From the NCBI GenBank assembly GCA_964390005.1, contig CAYMGM010000005.1:66305-130304 (forward strand): 64,000 nt of DNA, read 5' to 3'. How positions within the stretch are numbered: the stretch's first letter is position 1; the number at the start of each line of letters is the position of its first letter. This DNA is from CAYMGM01 sp964390005. Lineage in GTDB: Bacteria > Pseudomonadota > Alphaproteobacteria > UBA9219. Positions 44,671-52,816 of this stretch are shown piece by piece. Position numbers and translations under genes: made by a program. The notes beneath the pieces are model-generated. The model searched no databases. It saw nothing but the letters and a program-made list of their open reading frames with translations, and was not told where the DNA came from.

Positions 44671-45336
44671 ATGGTACACCCGCAAGCCTTTTCTTCTATC
44701 AATCTTGACCACCTTCAGGGCGTTTTGATCGATCTGGACAATACGCTCTACCCCTACGAGCCCGCCCACCGCGCCGCTTTACGCGCCGTCTTTGCGGACT
44801 ATGCTGGTCCTCTTTCTTTTGACGCTTTTGCGGCAGCCTATCGCGACGCGCGCACCCATGTGACCCAAGCGCTTCAGCCCGGCGCGTCTTGCCGTTCACG
44901 GTTTTTGGCCTTTCAGCGCATGGGCGAAACCTTGGGCTGGACCCCGATCTATACGAAAGCCTTGGCCTTTGAGACGCTTTATTGGGACCGTTTTATCGCC
45001 GCCATGCGCCCCGATCCTGCCGCCATCGCTTTTCTAACCCGCTGCCGCGACGCGGCCCTTCCCGTTTGCCTGGTCACCGATATGACCGCCGCCATCCAAG
45101 CCCGCAAGATCGAGGCGCTGGGGCTGTCGTCCCTTATCCAACATTATGTTTCATCGGAAGAGGTTGGCATTGAAAAACCCAGCGCCAAAATCTTCTCGAC
45201 CGCTTTGGCGAAATTAGGCATAACCCCAAGTCAGGCGCTGATGATCGGCGACGATCCGACCAAAGACATTCGCGGCGCCGAAGCCTTGGGGATCCGCGCC
45301 ATCAGGGTTCTAGCCGAAGAAAGTCACGCCGTATGA
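44671..45336 (+). CDS. HAD-superfamily phosphatase
   Basis: A 221-residue hydrolase. Motif I is LIDLDNTLYPYEPAHRAALR (nucleophile Asp and second Asp), motif II LVTDMTAA, motif III lysine in GIEKPSAKIFSTAL, and motif IV MIGDDPTKDIRGAEALGIRA. Size and helical cap suit a C1-cap phosphatase acting on a sugar or nucleotide phosphate. ATG 44671 (AAGGA 10 bases upstream) fits HAD N-terminal length; ATG 44629 is the alternative. It overlaps the GtrA-like gene by 4 bases. It could remove the phosphate in an activated-sugar pathway with the aldolase and kinase nearby. Confidence 0.9.
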   Translation: MVHPQAFSSINLDHLQGVLIDLDNTLYPYEPAHRAALRAVFADYAGPLSFDAFAAAYRDARTHVTQALQPGASCRSRFLAFQRMGETLGWTPIYTKALAFETLYWDRFIAAMRPDPAAIAFLTRCRDAALPVCLVTDMTAAIQARKIEALGLSSLIQHYVSSEEVGIEKPSAKIFSTALAKLGITPSQALMIGDDPTKDIRGAEALGIRAIRVLAEESHAV

Positions 45337-45725
45337 ACAGCCTTTCCGTCGCCCGCCAGCAATTTCTTCGCTTTATTGTCGTCGGCTTGATCTCAACCGC
45401 CGTCAGCTATGGCGTTTTTCTGGGCCTTTTCTCGCTGGCCTATATCCATTACCAAATCGCTTCGGCTGCCGGGTTTATCGCGGGCGTTTTTGTCGGCTTT
45501 CCGCTGAATAAGGCTTGGACCTATAGCAAAAAGGATCAAACCAGTACGCGCCAGAAGATCGCCTATGGCCTTGTCTATCTGGGCTCGCTAGCCTTGAGCC
45601 TTGTCTTTTTGTATCTCGCCGTCGATTGCGTCGGCCTTGATGCCCGTATCGCCAACGTCTTGTCGATCGGCCTTACCACCTGCACCAACTATATAGGGAC
45701 GAAGTTTTTCGTTTTCAAAGCATGA
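45333..45725 (+). CDS. GtrA-like membrane protein
   Basis: A 130-residue protein with four membrane helices: QFLRFIVVGLISTAVSYGVF, ASAAGFIAGVFVGFPLNKAW, GLVYLGSLALSLVFLYLAVD and VLSIGLTTCTNYIGTKFFVF. The FPLNKAWTYS and NYIGTKFFVF segments are family hallmarks. GtrA proteins are thought to flip polyprenyl-phosphate sugar or otherwise help GT-C enzymes. The overlap with both neighbours shows it is translated with the phosphatase and the GT-C/kinase fusion. Confidence 0.92.
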   Translation: MNSLSVARQQFLRFIVVGLISTAVSYGVFLGLFSLAYIHYQIASAAGFIAGVFVGFPLNKAWTYSKKDQTSTRQKIAYGLVYLGSLALSLVFLYLAVDCVGLDARIANVLSIGLTTCTNYIGTKFFVFKA

Positions 45726-47863
45726 ACCTTTGCCTGAAAGATAAATGGCATGCCTTTTGGTGCGATCCAAACGGTAACGCCAAGCTCTCGCACCTTTTCA
45801 CGCATCCCGTCTTTTGGGGCGTTTTGGCGCTCAAGCTGATTGTCGGCAGTTTGCTGGCGTCAGAATATCTTTCGGATCTTTTCCTGCCTTTTGGCGATCA
45901 ATTTATCGCGCACCCGCTTGCCAATCCCTATGCCGTCTTTTGGGCCGCCGATAACGGCGCTGCCTTTCCCTACCCCGCCTTTATGCTTTATGTTTTTACG
46001 TCGGTTAAGTTTTTGCTGACTTGGCTCACGGGGCATGCCTTCACCGGCTTTGGCGCGCTTCTTCTTTATCGTTTGCCGCTGCTGGGGGCCGATTTATTGA
46101 TTTTGGCCACGCTGGTGCGCTGGCTTCCCAACAAAATCCTAAGCGTCTTGTATCTTTATTGGGCCTCGCCGGTTCTGTTTTACATTTCTTACGTCCACGG
46201 CCAGCTTGATGTGATCCCGCTGGCTCTTTTGTTTTTGTCGCTGCACGCGATGTTTAAAGAAAACAAAGTTCTCGCGGGCGTTTTCTTCGGCTTGGGGCTG
46301 GCCGCAAAAACGCATCTGGTCGTCTGTTTTCCGTTTTTCCTTATTTATCTTTGGCGGCGGCAGGAAAACGTTCAAGCTTTGGTTGCCTTTTCGGCTGCCG
46401 CTCTTGTCGCTTTTCTTGTGCCGAACCTGCCTTATCTGGCGTCGGATGCTTTCATCCAAATGGTCTTTCTGAATGCCGCGCAGAAAAAGCTAGCGCTCGC
46501 GACCTTTTCCTTTTCGCCGCACGCGGATTACTACATTGTTTTAGGGGCCTATATCCTGTTGGTTTTCGTCGCGTTGCGGATCAATTCGCAAAACCGCGAC
46601 GTTTTCCTGATGTTTTTAGGCTTCTCGTTCGGCGTTTTGCTGTTTTTTATCGCGCCGATGCAGGGGTGGTATTACTGGGCGGTGCCGTTTTTTGCCTATT
46701 TCTTTGCCAAAGCCACGCGGCATCAAACCTATTTGTTCCTTTTGCTGCAAGCGCTGTACTTGGCTTATTTTGTACTGGTTCCGGCCTCAGACCTTCACCA
46801 GATCTTCGCCTTTTTGGCCCCGTCTTACGCCCAAGAACCCAATCTTTACGAGCAGATCAAGCAAGCCGGTTTGGCCCCCGATTTTCTGCTGAACGTCGTT
46901 TACACACTGTTGCAAACGGTTTTGGCTTTGACATGCGCTTGGATTTATCGGCGCGGCGTGCGTAGCTATCAAAAACACAAGCTGACCTCGCAATCCTTTT
47001 TGATCGGGATCAGCGGCGATTCAGGCAGCGGCAAATCCACCTTGGCGGACGCCATTTCGTCGTTGTTTGCCCCCAGCAATGTCACTGTTATTTGCGGCGA
47101 CGACATGCATAAATGGCAGCGCGGCCATTCCAAATGGCAGGAAATGACGCATCTGGATCCGCGCGCCAACGAACTGCATCAAGAGCTGAATTATATCGTG
47201 GCGCTGCGTCAACATCGTACGATCAAGCGCCGCCACTATGATCACAACACGGGCAAGTTCACGCAAGAGATCGACATTCGGCCCAAGCCCATCGTGATTT
47301 TCGAAGGGCTTCACACCTTTTATCTGAAGCCCGCCCGCGCGATGATCGATTTAAAGATCTTTATGAAGCCGGACGAAAACCTTTTGCTTCAGCGCAAGAT
47401 CGAGCGCGACATGAGCAAGCGCGGCTATACGCTGAAAAAGATCTTAGACAGCCTGGCGCTGCGCAAGAACGATTCAGAAAAATACATCAAAACCCAAGAA
47501 GCCGCCGCCGATATTGTGGTGGCCGTTAAATTGGACAAAGACGCCCCGCATGAAGGCGCTGCCCGCGAAGCCAGCACATGGCTGAGCCTGACCACCTCAA
47601 ACGCCTATTACTTTGACCCCTTGCTTGAGGAAATCGGCGCGGTTTTGGGCGCGGATTTACAGCATTCCTACGATGCCGAAGACCGTCAGGTCATCGCCTT
47701 TCGCCGCCCGGTGCCGCTTGAAACGCTGCATCAGATGTGCGAGAAGTATTTGCCCGGTTTTCAAGAACTTGGCATTTATGCGCCCGGCTGGCAGGAAGGG
47801 TTTAACGGCCTTCTTCAATTGTTTATTGCTTGGTGCGTTTTCGCAGATTTTCGCCGCGGATAA
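45722..47863 (+). CDS. Fusion: GT-C membrane glycosyltransferase plus uridine-kinase-like P-loop domain
   Basis: A 713-residue fusion. Residues 1 to about 415 are a multi-pass membrane region with ten or so helices and features of ALG/PIG-M-like GT-C enzymes: FLPFGDQFIAHPLANPYAVF, YWASPVLFYISYVHGQLDVI and PLALLFLSLH. Residues about 425-650 are a soluble kinase: ISGDSGSGKSTLADAI (Walker A near 432-440), VICGDDMHKWQR, RRHYDHNTGKF and IVIFEGLHTFYL, the layout of uridine kinase and phosphoribulokinase. A cytoplasmic kinase tethered to a transferase suggests it makes or phosphorylates the donor at the membrane. The start overlaps the GtrA stop by 4 bases. Confidence 0.85.
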   Translation: MNLCLKDKWHAFWCDPNGNAKLSHLFTHPVFWGVLALKLIVGSLLASEYLSDLFLPFGDQFIAHPLANPYAVFWAADNGAAFPYPAFMLYVFTSVKFLLTWLTGHAFTGFGALLLYRLPLLGADLLILATLVRWLPNKILSVLYLYWASPVLFYISYVHGQLDVIPLALLFLSLHAMFKENKVLAGVFFGLGLAAKTHLVVCFPFFLIYLWRRQENVQALVAFSAAALVAFLVPNLPYLASDAFIQMVFLNAAQKKLALATFSFSPHADYYIVLGAYILLVFVALRINSQNRDVFLMFLGFSFGVLLFFIAPMQGWYYWAVPFFAYFFAKATRHQTYLFLLLQALYLAYFVLVPASDLHQIFAFLAPSYAQEPNLYEQIKQAGLAPDFLLNVVYTLLQTVLALTCAWIYRRGVRSYQKHKLTSQSFLIGISGDSGSGKSTLADAISSLFAPSNVTVICGDDMHKWQRGHSKWQEMTHLDPRANELHQELNYIVALRQHRTIKRRHYDHNTGKFTQEIDIRPKPIVIFEGLHTFYLKPARAMIDLKIFMKPDENLLLQRKIERDMSKRGYTLKKILDSLALRKNDSEKYIKTQEAAADIVVAVKLDKDAPHEGAAREASTWLSLTTSNAYYFDPLLEEIGAVLGADLQHSYDAEDRQVIAFRRPVPLETLHQMCEKYLPGFQELGIYAPGWQEGFNGLLQLFIAWCVFADFRRG

Positions 47864-47869
47864 TGGGTG

Positions 47870-48733
47870 ATGGACAGCTTAGAAACCTTGGTTCAGATAT
47901 CGCGCGCCATCGGCGCTGACCCGGCCCTGGTCCAAGGCGGCGGCGGCAATACGTCGGTCAAAACGCCGGACGGCATGTGGATCAAAGCCTCAGGCGTTTT
48001 GCTGGCCGAGGTTTCTTCAACCAAAGGCTTTGTCAAAATTGACGACAAGCTTTTGCGCCAACAGCTTTCAACCGTTCAAACCGAAGCCGATTATAATGCG
48101 CTGGTTCAGCGCTGTATTCGCGGCTATGGCCCCGCGCAGACGCCGCCCCGCCCGTCGATGGAAGCTGGCTTTCACGCGCTTTTGGGTGCGGCTGTTTTGC
48201 ACTCGCACTCGGTTTGGGCCAATTTGCTTTGTTGCGCTGAAGACGGCCCCGATCAGATCGCCGCGCTGTTTCCCGATGCGCTGTGGGTCCCCTATACAAC
48301 GCCCGGTCTGCCGTTGATGCAGCAAATTGCGGCCCGGCTGGCCAAGGTGGGGCAGCCCTCTGCCGTCTTTTTGCAAAACCACGGCGTTATTGTCTCGGCC
48401 CCGTCGGTTGAGGCGGCTTGGGTTCGCCACCAGCAAATCGACAGCCGGATCCGCGATCATTTTCTTTTGCCCGCTGAGGCCTTTGCGACTTTCGCACAAG
48501 CCTGTTTAGCTGACGAAAGCCATATCCTTTTCCCCGATCAGGCCGTTTATTTGACGCAGCCCGATCTCAGCCTGACGCCCGCGGGCCAAGATGTCTTAAA
48601 GGCGTACAGTTTTCTGCGCCAAACGCTGGCCACCATGGGGCGCGCGGCGCGCTATTTAACAAGCGACGACGTCGCGACGCTGCTGGCGCTGGACGCCGAA
48701 AAGTATCGCCAAAGCGCCGCCCGCGCTTCATAG
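47870..48733 (+). CDS. Class II aldolase/adducin-family protein
   Basis: A 287-residue protein. Metal ligands are visible in GAAVLHSHSVWANLL (HSH) and in VFLQNHGVIVSAPSVEAAW; QGGGGNTSVKTPDGMWIKAS is the phosphate-binding opening of class II aldolases. Members cleave or decarboxylate phosphorylated sugars such as fuculose 1-phosphate or tetronate phosphates; the exact substrate is not readable. The ATG at 47870 is used rather than the GTG three bases earlier. It follows the kinase fusion by 6 bases and may work with it and the HAD phosphatase. Confidence 0.88.
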   Translation: MDSLETLVQISRAIGADPALVQGGGGNTSVKTPDGMWIKASGVLLAEVSSTKGFVKIDDKLLRQQLSTVQTEADYNALVQRCIRGYGPAQTPPRPSMEAGFHALLGAAVLHSHSVWANLLCCAEDGPDQIAALFPDALWVPYTTPGLPLMQQIAARLAKVGQPSAVFLQNHGVIVSAPSVEAAWVRHQQIDSRIRDHFLLPAEAFATFAQACLADESHILFPDQAVYLTQPDLSLTPAGQDVLKAYSFLRQTLATMGRAARYLTSDDVATLLALDAEKYRQSAARAS

Positions 48734-48745
48734 AAAGGACCCTTT

Positions 48746-49537
48746 ATGTCTTTAACGCCCAAGGATGTTCGTCTTGTCATCCCCATGTCGGGGCTTGGAT
48801 CGCGTTTTCTACGCGCCGGATATGATTGCCCGAAACCGTTGATCGACGTTGGCGGACGCCCCTTGATCGCTTGGGTTTTGCGTATGTTTCCGGGGGCTGA
48901 GAATCCTCTTTTCATCTGCCGCCGCGAACATATCGAGACGACGCCCATGAAAGAGATTTTGATGGATCTACGCCCCAAGGGCGCGATTGCCGTCATTGAA
49001 GGCGCGAAAAAAGGTCCCGTCGATGCGTTGTTAAAAGCGCAAGACCACATCGAAGACGACCGCCCCGTCATGGTCAGCTATTGCGATTATTACATGCAGT
49101 GGGATTATGCCGCTTTTTGCGCGGGGGCAGGCCAGCGTGCTTGCGATGGGGCCGTTCCTTGCTATACCGGTTTTCATCCGCATCTTCTTCCGGCCAAAAA
49201 TCTGTACGCTTCGTGCAAGACCGATGCCGACGGCAATCTGATCGAAATCAAAGAAAAGTTCAGTTTCGAAGCCGATAAAACCAAGGCTTTGCACTCGCCC
49301 GGCGCTTATTACTTCAAATCTGGCGCGATCCTGAAAAAATATGGCCACCGCCTGATGGAACGGGAAGACTCGCTGAACGGCGAATATTATGCCAGCATGG
49401 TCTATAACCATCTGGTCGCCGATGGGCTGAAAGTTTGGGTGCCGACAGGTATTCCTCATTTCTGTCAGTGGGGAACCCCGGAAGATTTAGCCGACTATCT
49501 ATTGTGGAACCGTTTGATCGAAGGGCAAGCCGCATGA
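48746..49537 (+). CDS. Sugar-phosphate nucleotidyltransferase 1
   Basis: A 263-residue GT-A-fold NTP transferase. The nucleotide loop is LVIPMSGLGSRFLRAGYDCP with KPLIDVGGRPLIAWVL; VMVSYCDYYMQWDY is the metal-binding region. It should activate a sugar or alditol phosphate as an NDP derivative. AAAGGA precedes the ATG. Its stop overlaps the start of a second, related transferase. The presence of two suggests two activated building blocks or a heteromer. Confidence 0.88.
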   Translation: MSLTPKDVRLVIPMSGLGSRFLRAGYDCPKPLIDVGGRPLIAWVLRMFPGAENPLFICRREHIETTPMKEILMDLRPKGAIAVIEGAKKGPVDALLKAQDHIEDDRPVMVSYCDYYMQWDYAAFCAGAGQRACDGAVPCYTGFHPHLLPAKNLYASCKTDADGNLIEIKEKFSFEADKTKALHSPGAYYFKSGAILKKYGHRLMEREDSLNGEYYASMVYNHLVADGLKVWVPTGIPHFCQWGTPEDLADYLLWNRLIEGQAA

Positions 49538-50337
49538 ACATTTTGATCCCGATGGCAGGCGCAGGCAGCCGCTTTGCCGAAAAAGGCTACAAAGCCCACA
49601 AGCCCGTGATCCCGACCACCAACTGGCGCACCGGCCAAAAAATCCCGATGGTCGTCGCCGCCGTGATGGATTTGCCCGTCGATCCCAACGCGCCCGACAA
49701 CAACATCATTTTTGTCGTGCGTGATTTTCATGTGACCGACGGCGTTTGCGACGAAATCAAAAATCATTTTCCGCGCGCGCGCTTTATCGTCGTAGACAAA
49801 TTGACCGAAGGCCAAGCCTGCACCTGCTTGCTGGCGAAAGCGTTTATCGACAATGACGCGCCTTTGTTCATCGCCGCCTGCGACAATGGCATGATTTGCG
49901 ACCGCAGCGCGTTTGACGCGATGGCCCAAACGTCCGATTCCATTCTTTTCACCTTCCGCAACAACAGCGCGGTCGAAGAAAAGCCGACAGCCTATGGCTG
50001 GGTGCGCACACAAGGCGCCGATGTCACCGGCGTTTCCGTTAAAGTGCCGATCAGCGACACGCCGCGAAACGATCACGCCATCGTCGGAACCTTTTGGTTT
50101 GCCCACGGCCATGATTTCGTCACGGCTTCCGAAACGATGATCGCCGCCAACGATCGCATCAATGGCGAGTTCTACGTCGATCAAGTTTTCAAATACGTCG
50201 TCGAGGCCGGTCAAAAAGCGCGCGTTTTCGAAATTGAAAAATATCTGTGCTGGGGAACGCCCACCGATTACGAAGCGTATGAGCAAACCCTGACCTATTG
50301 GACAGATTTTCAGAACGAAGAAAAGAAACGCTCATGA
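49534..50337 (+). CDS. Sugar-phosphate nucleotidyltransferase 2
   Basis: A 267-residue paralogue-like NTP transferase. MNILIPMAGAGSRFAEKGYK is the nucleotide loop, then HKPVIPTTNWRTGQKIPMVV; LFIAACDNGMICD is the metal-binding segment, and FYVDQVFKYVVEAGQKARVF is the usual product-side helix. The insert between the loop and the KPVIP lysine differs from the first copy, so substrates probably differ. The start overlaps the previous stop as ATGA; its own stop overlaps the next gene the same way. Confidence 0.87.
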   Translation: MNILIPMAGAGSRFAEKGYKAHKPVIPTTNWRTGQKIPMVVAAVMDLPVDPNAPDNNIIFVVRDFHVTDGVCDEIKNHFPRARFIVVDKLTEGQACTCLLAKAFIDNDAPLFIAACDNGMICDRSAFDAMAQTSDSILFTFRNNSAVEEKPTAYGWVRTQGADVTGVSVKVPISDTPRNDHAIVGTFWFAHGHDFVTASETMIAANDRINGEFYVDQVFKYVVEAGQKARVFEIEKYLCWGTPTDYEAYEQTLTYWTDFQNEEKKRS

Positions 50338-51047
50338 AACTCTCGGTCGTCATTCCGTGCTACAACGAAGAAAAGAACATCCCGCACCTCCTCTCGCGCT
50401 TGCAAACCGTTTTGGGCGAGAGGCAGGATGTCGAGATTATTTTGGTCGATAACGGATCGACCGATCAATCGCCGGACGTTTTTGCCAAAGCGCTCGCGCA
50501 GCAAAACGATCCGCGGCTGAAAACCGTGCGCGTCCCCGTCAACCAAGGCTATGGCTATGGCATCACCCAAGGGCTTAAAGCCGCGACGGGCGATGTGCTG
50601 GCGTGGACGCATGCCGATTTGCAAACAGATGCCGCCGACGCACTACGCGCTTTCGATCTGTGGCAAAAAGTTTCATCGCCAAATGTGATCGTCAAAGGCA
50701 AACGCTTGAACCGCCGGTGGCTTGAATCCTTTTTCACCTATGGCATGCAGGTTTTTGCGCGTTTGATGCTGGGCGTTAAATTGGACGATATCAACGCGCA
50801 GCCCAAACTGTTTGCGCGGTCGTTTTATGAACAACATTTGCGCACCGACGCGCCAACCGATTTCTCGCTGGATCTTTTCCTGCTTTACAAAGCCAGCAAG
50901 CTGGGATGCACCGTTCAAACCGTTCCCGTCGTTTTTGCGAACCGCCTGTATGGCGAGGCCAAAGGCGGTGGCTCGTGGAAGACGCGGATCAAACTGATCC
51001 GCCGCACGCTCAGCTATATCGTGGATCTGAAAAAACGCCTTCAATAA
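50334..51047 (+). CDS. Glycosyltransferase family 2
   Basis: A 237-residue GT-A transferase. It begins MKLSVVIPCYNEEKNIPHLL, with ILVDNGSTDQSPDV and AWTHADLQTDAADALRAF (the acidic metal site). The C-terminal part has no membrane helices, unlike DPM or ArnC synthases, but the general look is of a polyprenyl-phosphate or short-chain glycosyltransferase. Start overlaps the nucleotidyltransferase stop by 4 bases. Confidence 0.9.
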   Translation: MKLSVVIPCYNEEKNIPHLLSRLQTVLGERQDVEIILVDNGSTDQSPDVFAKALAQQNDPRLKTVRVPVNQGYGYGITQGLKAATGDVLAWTHADLQTDAADALRAFDLWQKVSSPNVIVKGKRLNRRWLESFFTYGMQVFARLMLGVKLDDINAQPKLFARSFYEQHLRTDAPTDFSLDLFLLYKASKLGCTVQTVPVVFANRLYGEAKGGGSWKTRIKLIRRTLSYIVDLKKRLQ

Positions 51048-51063
51048 CAAGAAAGGGACGATC

Positions 51064-51780
51064 ATGACAACACCTCTTTATGCCGTTCACCGCCGTAACA
51101 AGATTTCTCAATTGGACGGTCTGCCCAAAGGCTGCTGGATCGAGTTCGATGTCGAAGCCATTCAGGGCGAAGTTTGCCTGACGCACGATGTCGTCGCGGG
51201 CGGCGCCCCGACGCCTGATAAACTGCTTCCATTTTTTGAAAAGGCTTTGGCCGTCGGCGTTGCCGGTTTCATCATCGATTGCAAACGCGAAGCGATCGAG
51301 AAAATGATCACGCCAATTTTGAACCAATTGGGGATCAAAGATTATTTCTATCTGAACGAAATGGAAGTTCAGGCCGACATTTTCATGGAGCAAGATCCCG
51401 CGCATCAAAGCGGCATTCGCATTTGGAAATATCGCCGCGCGCCCGACGTTATTCGCTATGCCGCCGACCGCAAAGCCGCAAACCTTGCCTATCCCAAATG
51501 GATCTGGCTGGATTGCTGGGAACTGGGTCTGCTCCGCGACATTCACAAAGCCTTGTTGCCCATGACGGGCGATGAAGCGCATCAGTTGCAAGATCTGGGC
51601 GTCAAAATCTGCCTATGCTCGCCGGAACTGTATGTTCACAAATACGACACGGCCTATACAGATGCCGAAATGGAAGCCTTTTACAATGGCATCCGCGCCT
51701 ATAAAAAACAGCTGGCCGCCGAAGGCATCGCGCCGGATCTGATTTGCTCGAAATTCCCGCAAGTGTGGCAGGAGCCCTAA
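51064..51780 (+). CDS. GDPD/PLC-like phosphodiesterase-fold protein
   Basis: A 238-residue TIM-barrel-like protein. CWIEFDVEAIQGEVCLTHDV resembles the acidic metal-binding opening of glycerophosphodiester phosphodiesterases (E-D and H-D pairs), and FIIDCKREAIEKMITPIL and IKDYFYLNEMEVQADIF fit later strands. The first catalytic His (HRRNKISQ near residue 9) also fits. It may hydrolyse a phosphodiester linkage in the glycan or its precursor. AAAGGGA precedes the ATG. Its stop TAA overlaps the gmd start as TAATG. Confidence 0.65.
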   Translation: MTTPLYAVHRRNKISQLDGLPKGCWIEFDVEAIQGEVCLTHDVVAGGAPTPDKLLPFFEKALAVGVAGFIIDCKREAIEKMITPILNQLGIKDYFYLNEMEVQADIFMEQDPAHQSGIRIWKYRRAPDVIRYAADRKAANLAYPKWIWLDCWELGLLRDIHKALLPMTGDEAHQLQDLGVKICLCSPELYVHKYDTAYTDAEMEAFYNGIRAYKKQLAAEGIAPDLICSKFPQVWQEP

Positions 51781-52802
51781 TGCCAAAAAAAGCTTTGATC
51801 ACCGGCGTGACCGGCCAAGATGGTGCTTATCTCGCGGCTTTGCTTTTAGAAAAAGGCTATGACGTCGCGGGCATCTATCGCCGGTCCAGCTCGCCCAATT
51901 TTTGGCGGCTGAAAGAGCTGGGGATCGAAGACAGACTTCAACTGGTCTGCGCGGAACTAACCGATTTGGCCAGTTTGCAAAACACGATTGAGAAAACGGC
52001 CCCTGACGAGATTTATAATCTGGCTGCGCAGAGTTTCGTCGGGGCCTCGTTCGGCCAGCCTTTATACACGGGCGATCTAGACGGGCTTTCCGTGACGCGG
52101 ATTCTTGAGGCGATCCGCGAAGTCAACAACAAGATCCGTTTCTATCAAGCCTCAACCTCCGAGCTGTACGGCAAAGTCAAGCAAACGCCGCAAACGGAAG
52201 AAACGCCTTTTCATCCACGCAGCCCCTATGGCGTCGCCAAACTTTATGGACACTGGATCACGATCAATTACCGTGAATCTTACGGCGTTTATGCTTGTTC
52301 GGGCATTTTGTTCAATCATGAATCCCCGCTTCGCGGGATCGAGTTTGTCACGCGCAAGATCACGAACGCTTTTGCCGCCAAACGCCTTGGCAAAGGCGGG
52401 CCCGTCGCGCTCGGCAATCTTGATGCGCAGCGCGATTGGGGCTTTGCGGGCGATTTTGTCGAAGGCATGTGGCGCATGCTGCAGCAGCCCAAAGCCGACG
52501 ATTACATTTTGGCGACCGGCGTCACGACCAGCATTCGCCGCTTTGTGGAAATGGCGGCTGAGGCCTTGGGCTTTTCTTTGATTTGGCAAGGATCGGGCAC
52601 GGACGAACGCGGCATTGATCCCGCCACGGGCGAGGTTTGGGTGACAATCAACCCCGAATTCTACCGCCCCGCCGAGGTCGATTTATTGATCGGCGATCCC
52701 AGCAAGGCGCGCCAAGAATTAGGTTGGACGCCGCGCGTTCCGTTGAACGAGCTGGTGCGCCGCATGGTTGAGGCCGATCTACGCCGCCAACAAAACGCCT
52801 GA
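51780..52802 (+). CDS. gmd: GDP-mannose 4,6-dehydratase
   Basis: A 340-residue SDR-type dehydratase that turns GDP-mannose into GDP-4-keto-6-deoxymannose, the precursor of fucose, rhamnose and perosamine. Markers are ALITGVTGQDGAYLAALLLE, EIYNLAAQSFVGASFGQP, STSELYGKVKQTPQTEETPF and PYGVAKLYGHWITINYRESY (Tyr and Lys). AGGAG lies 7 bases before an ATG that shares a base with the preceding stop. The downstream reductase (fcl or rmd) is not in the window, so it may be elsewhere. Confidence 0.95.
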   Translation: MPKKALITGVTGQDGAYLAALLLEKGYDVAGIYRRSSSPNFWRLKELGIEDRLQLVCAELTDLASLQNTIEKTAPDEIYNLAAQSFVGASFGQPLYTGDLDGLSVTRILEAIREVNNKIRFYQASTSELYGKVKQTPQTEETPFHPRSPYGVAKLYGHWITINYRESYGVYACSGILFNHESPLRGIEFVTRKITNAFAAKRLGKGGPVALGNLDAQRDWGFAGDFVEGMWRMLQQPKADDYILATGVTTSIRRFVEMAAEALGFSLIWQGSGTDERGIDPATGEVWVTINPEFYRPAEVDLLIGDPSKARQELGWTPRVPLNELVRRMVEADLRRQQNA

Positions 52803-52816
52803 CGGAGTCCCCAGCC

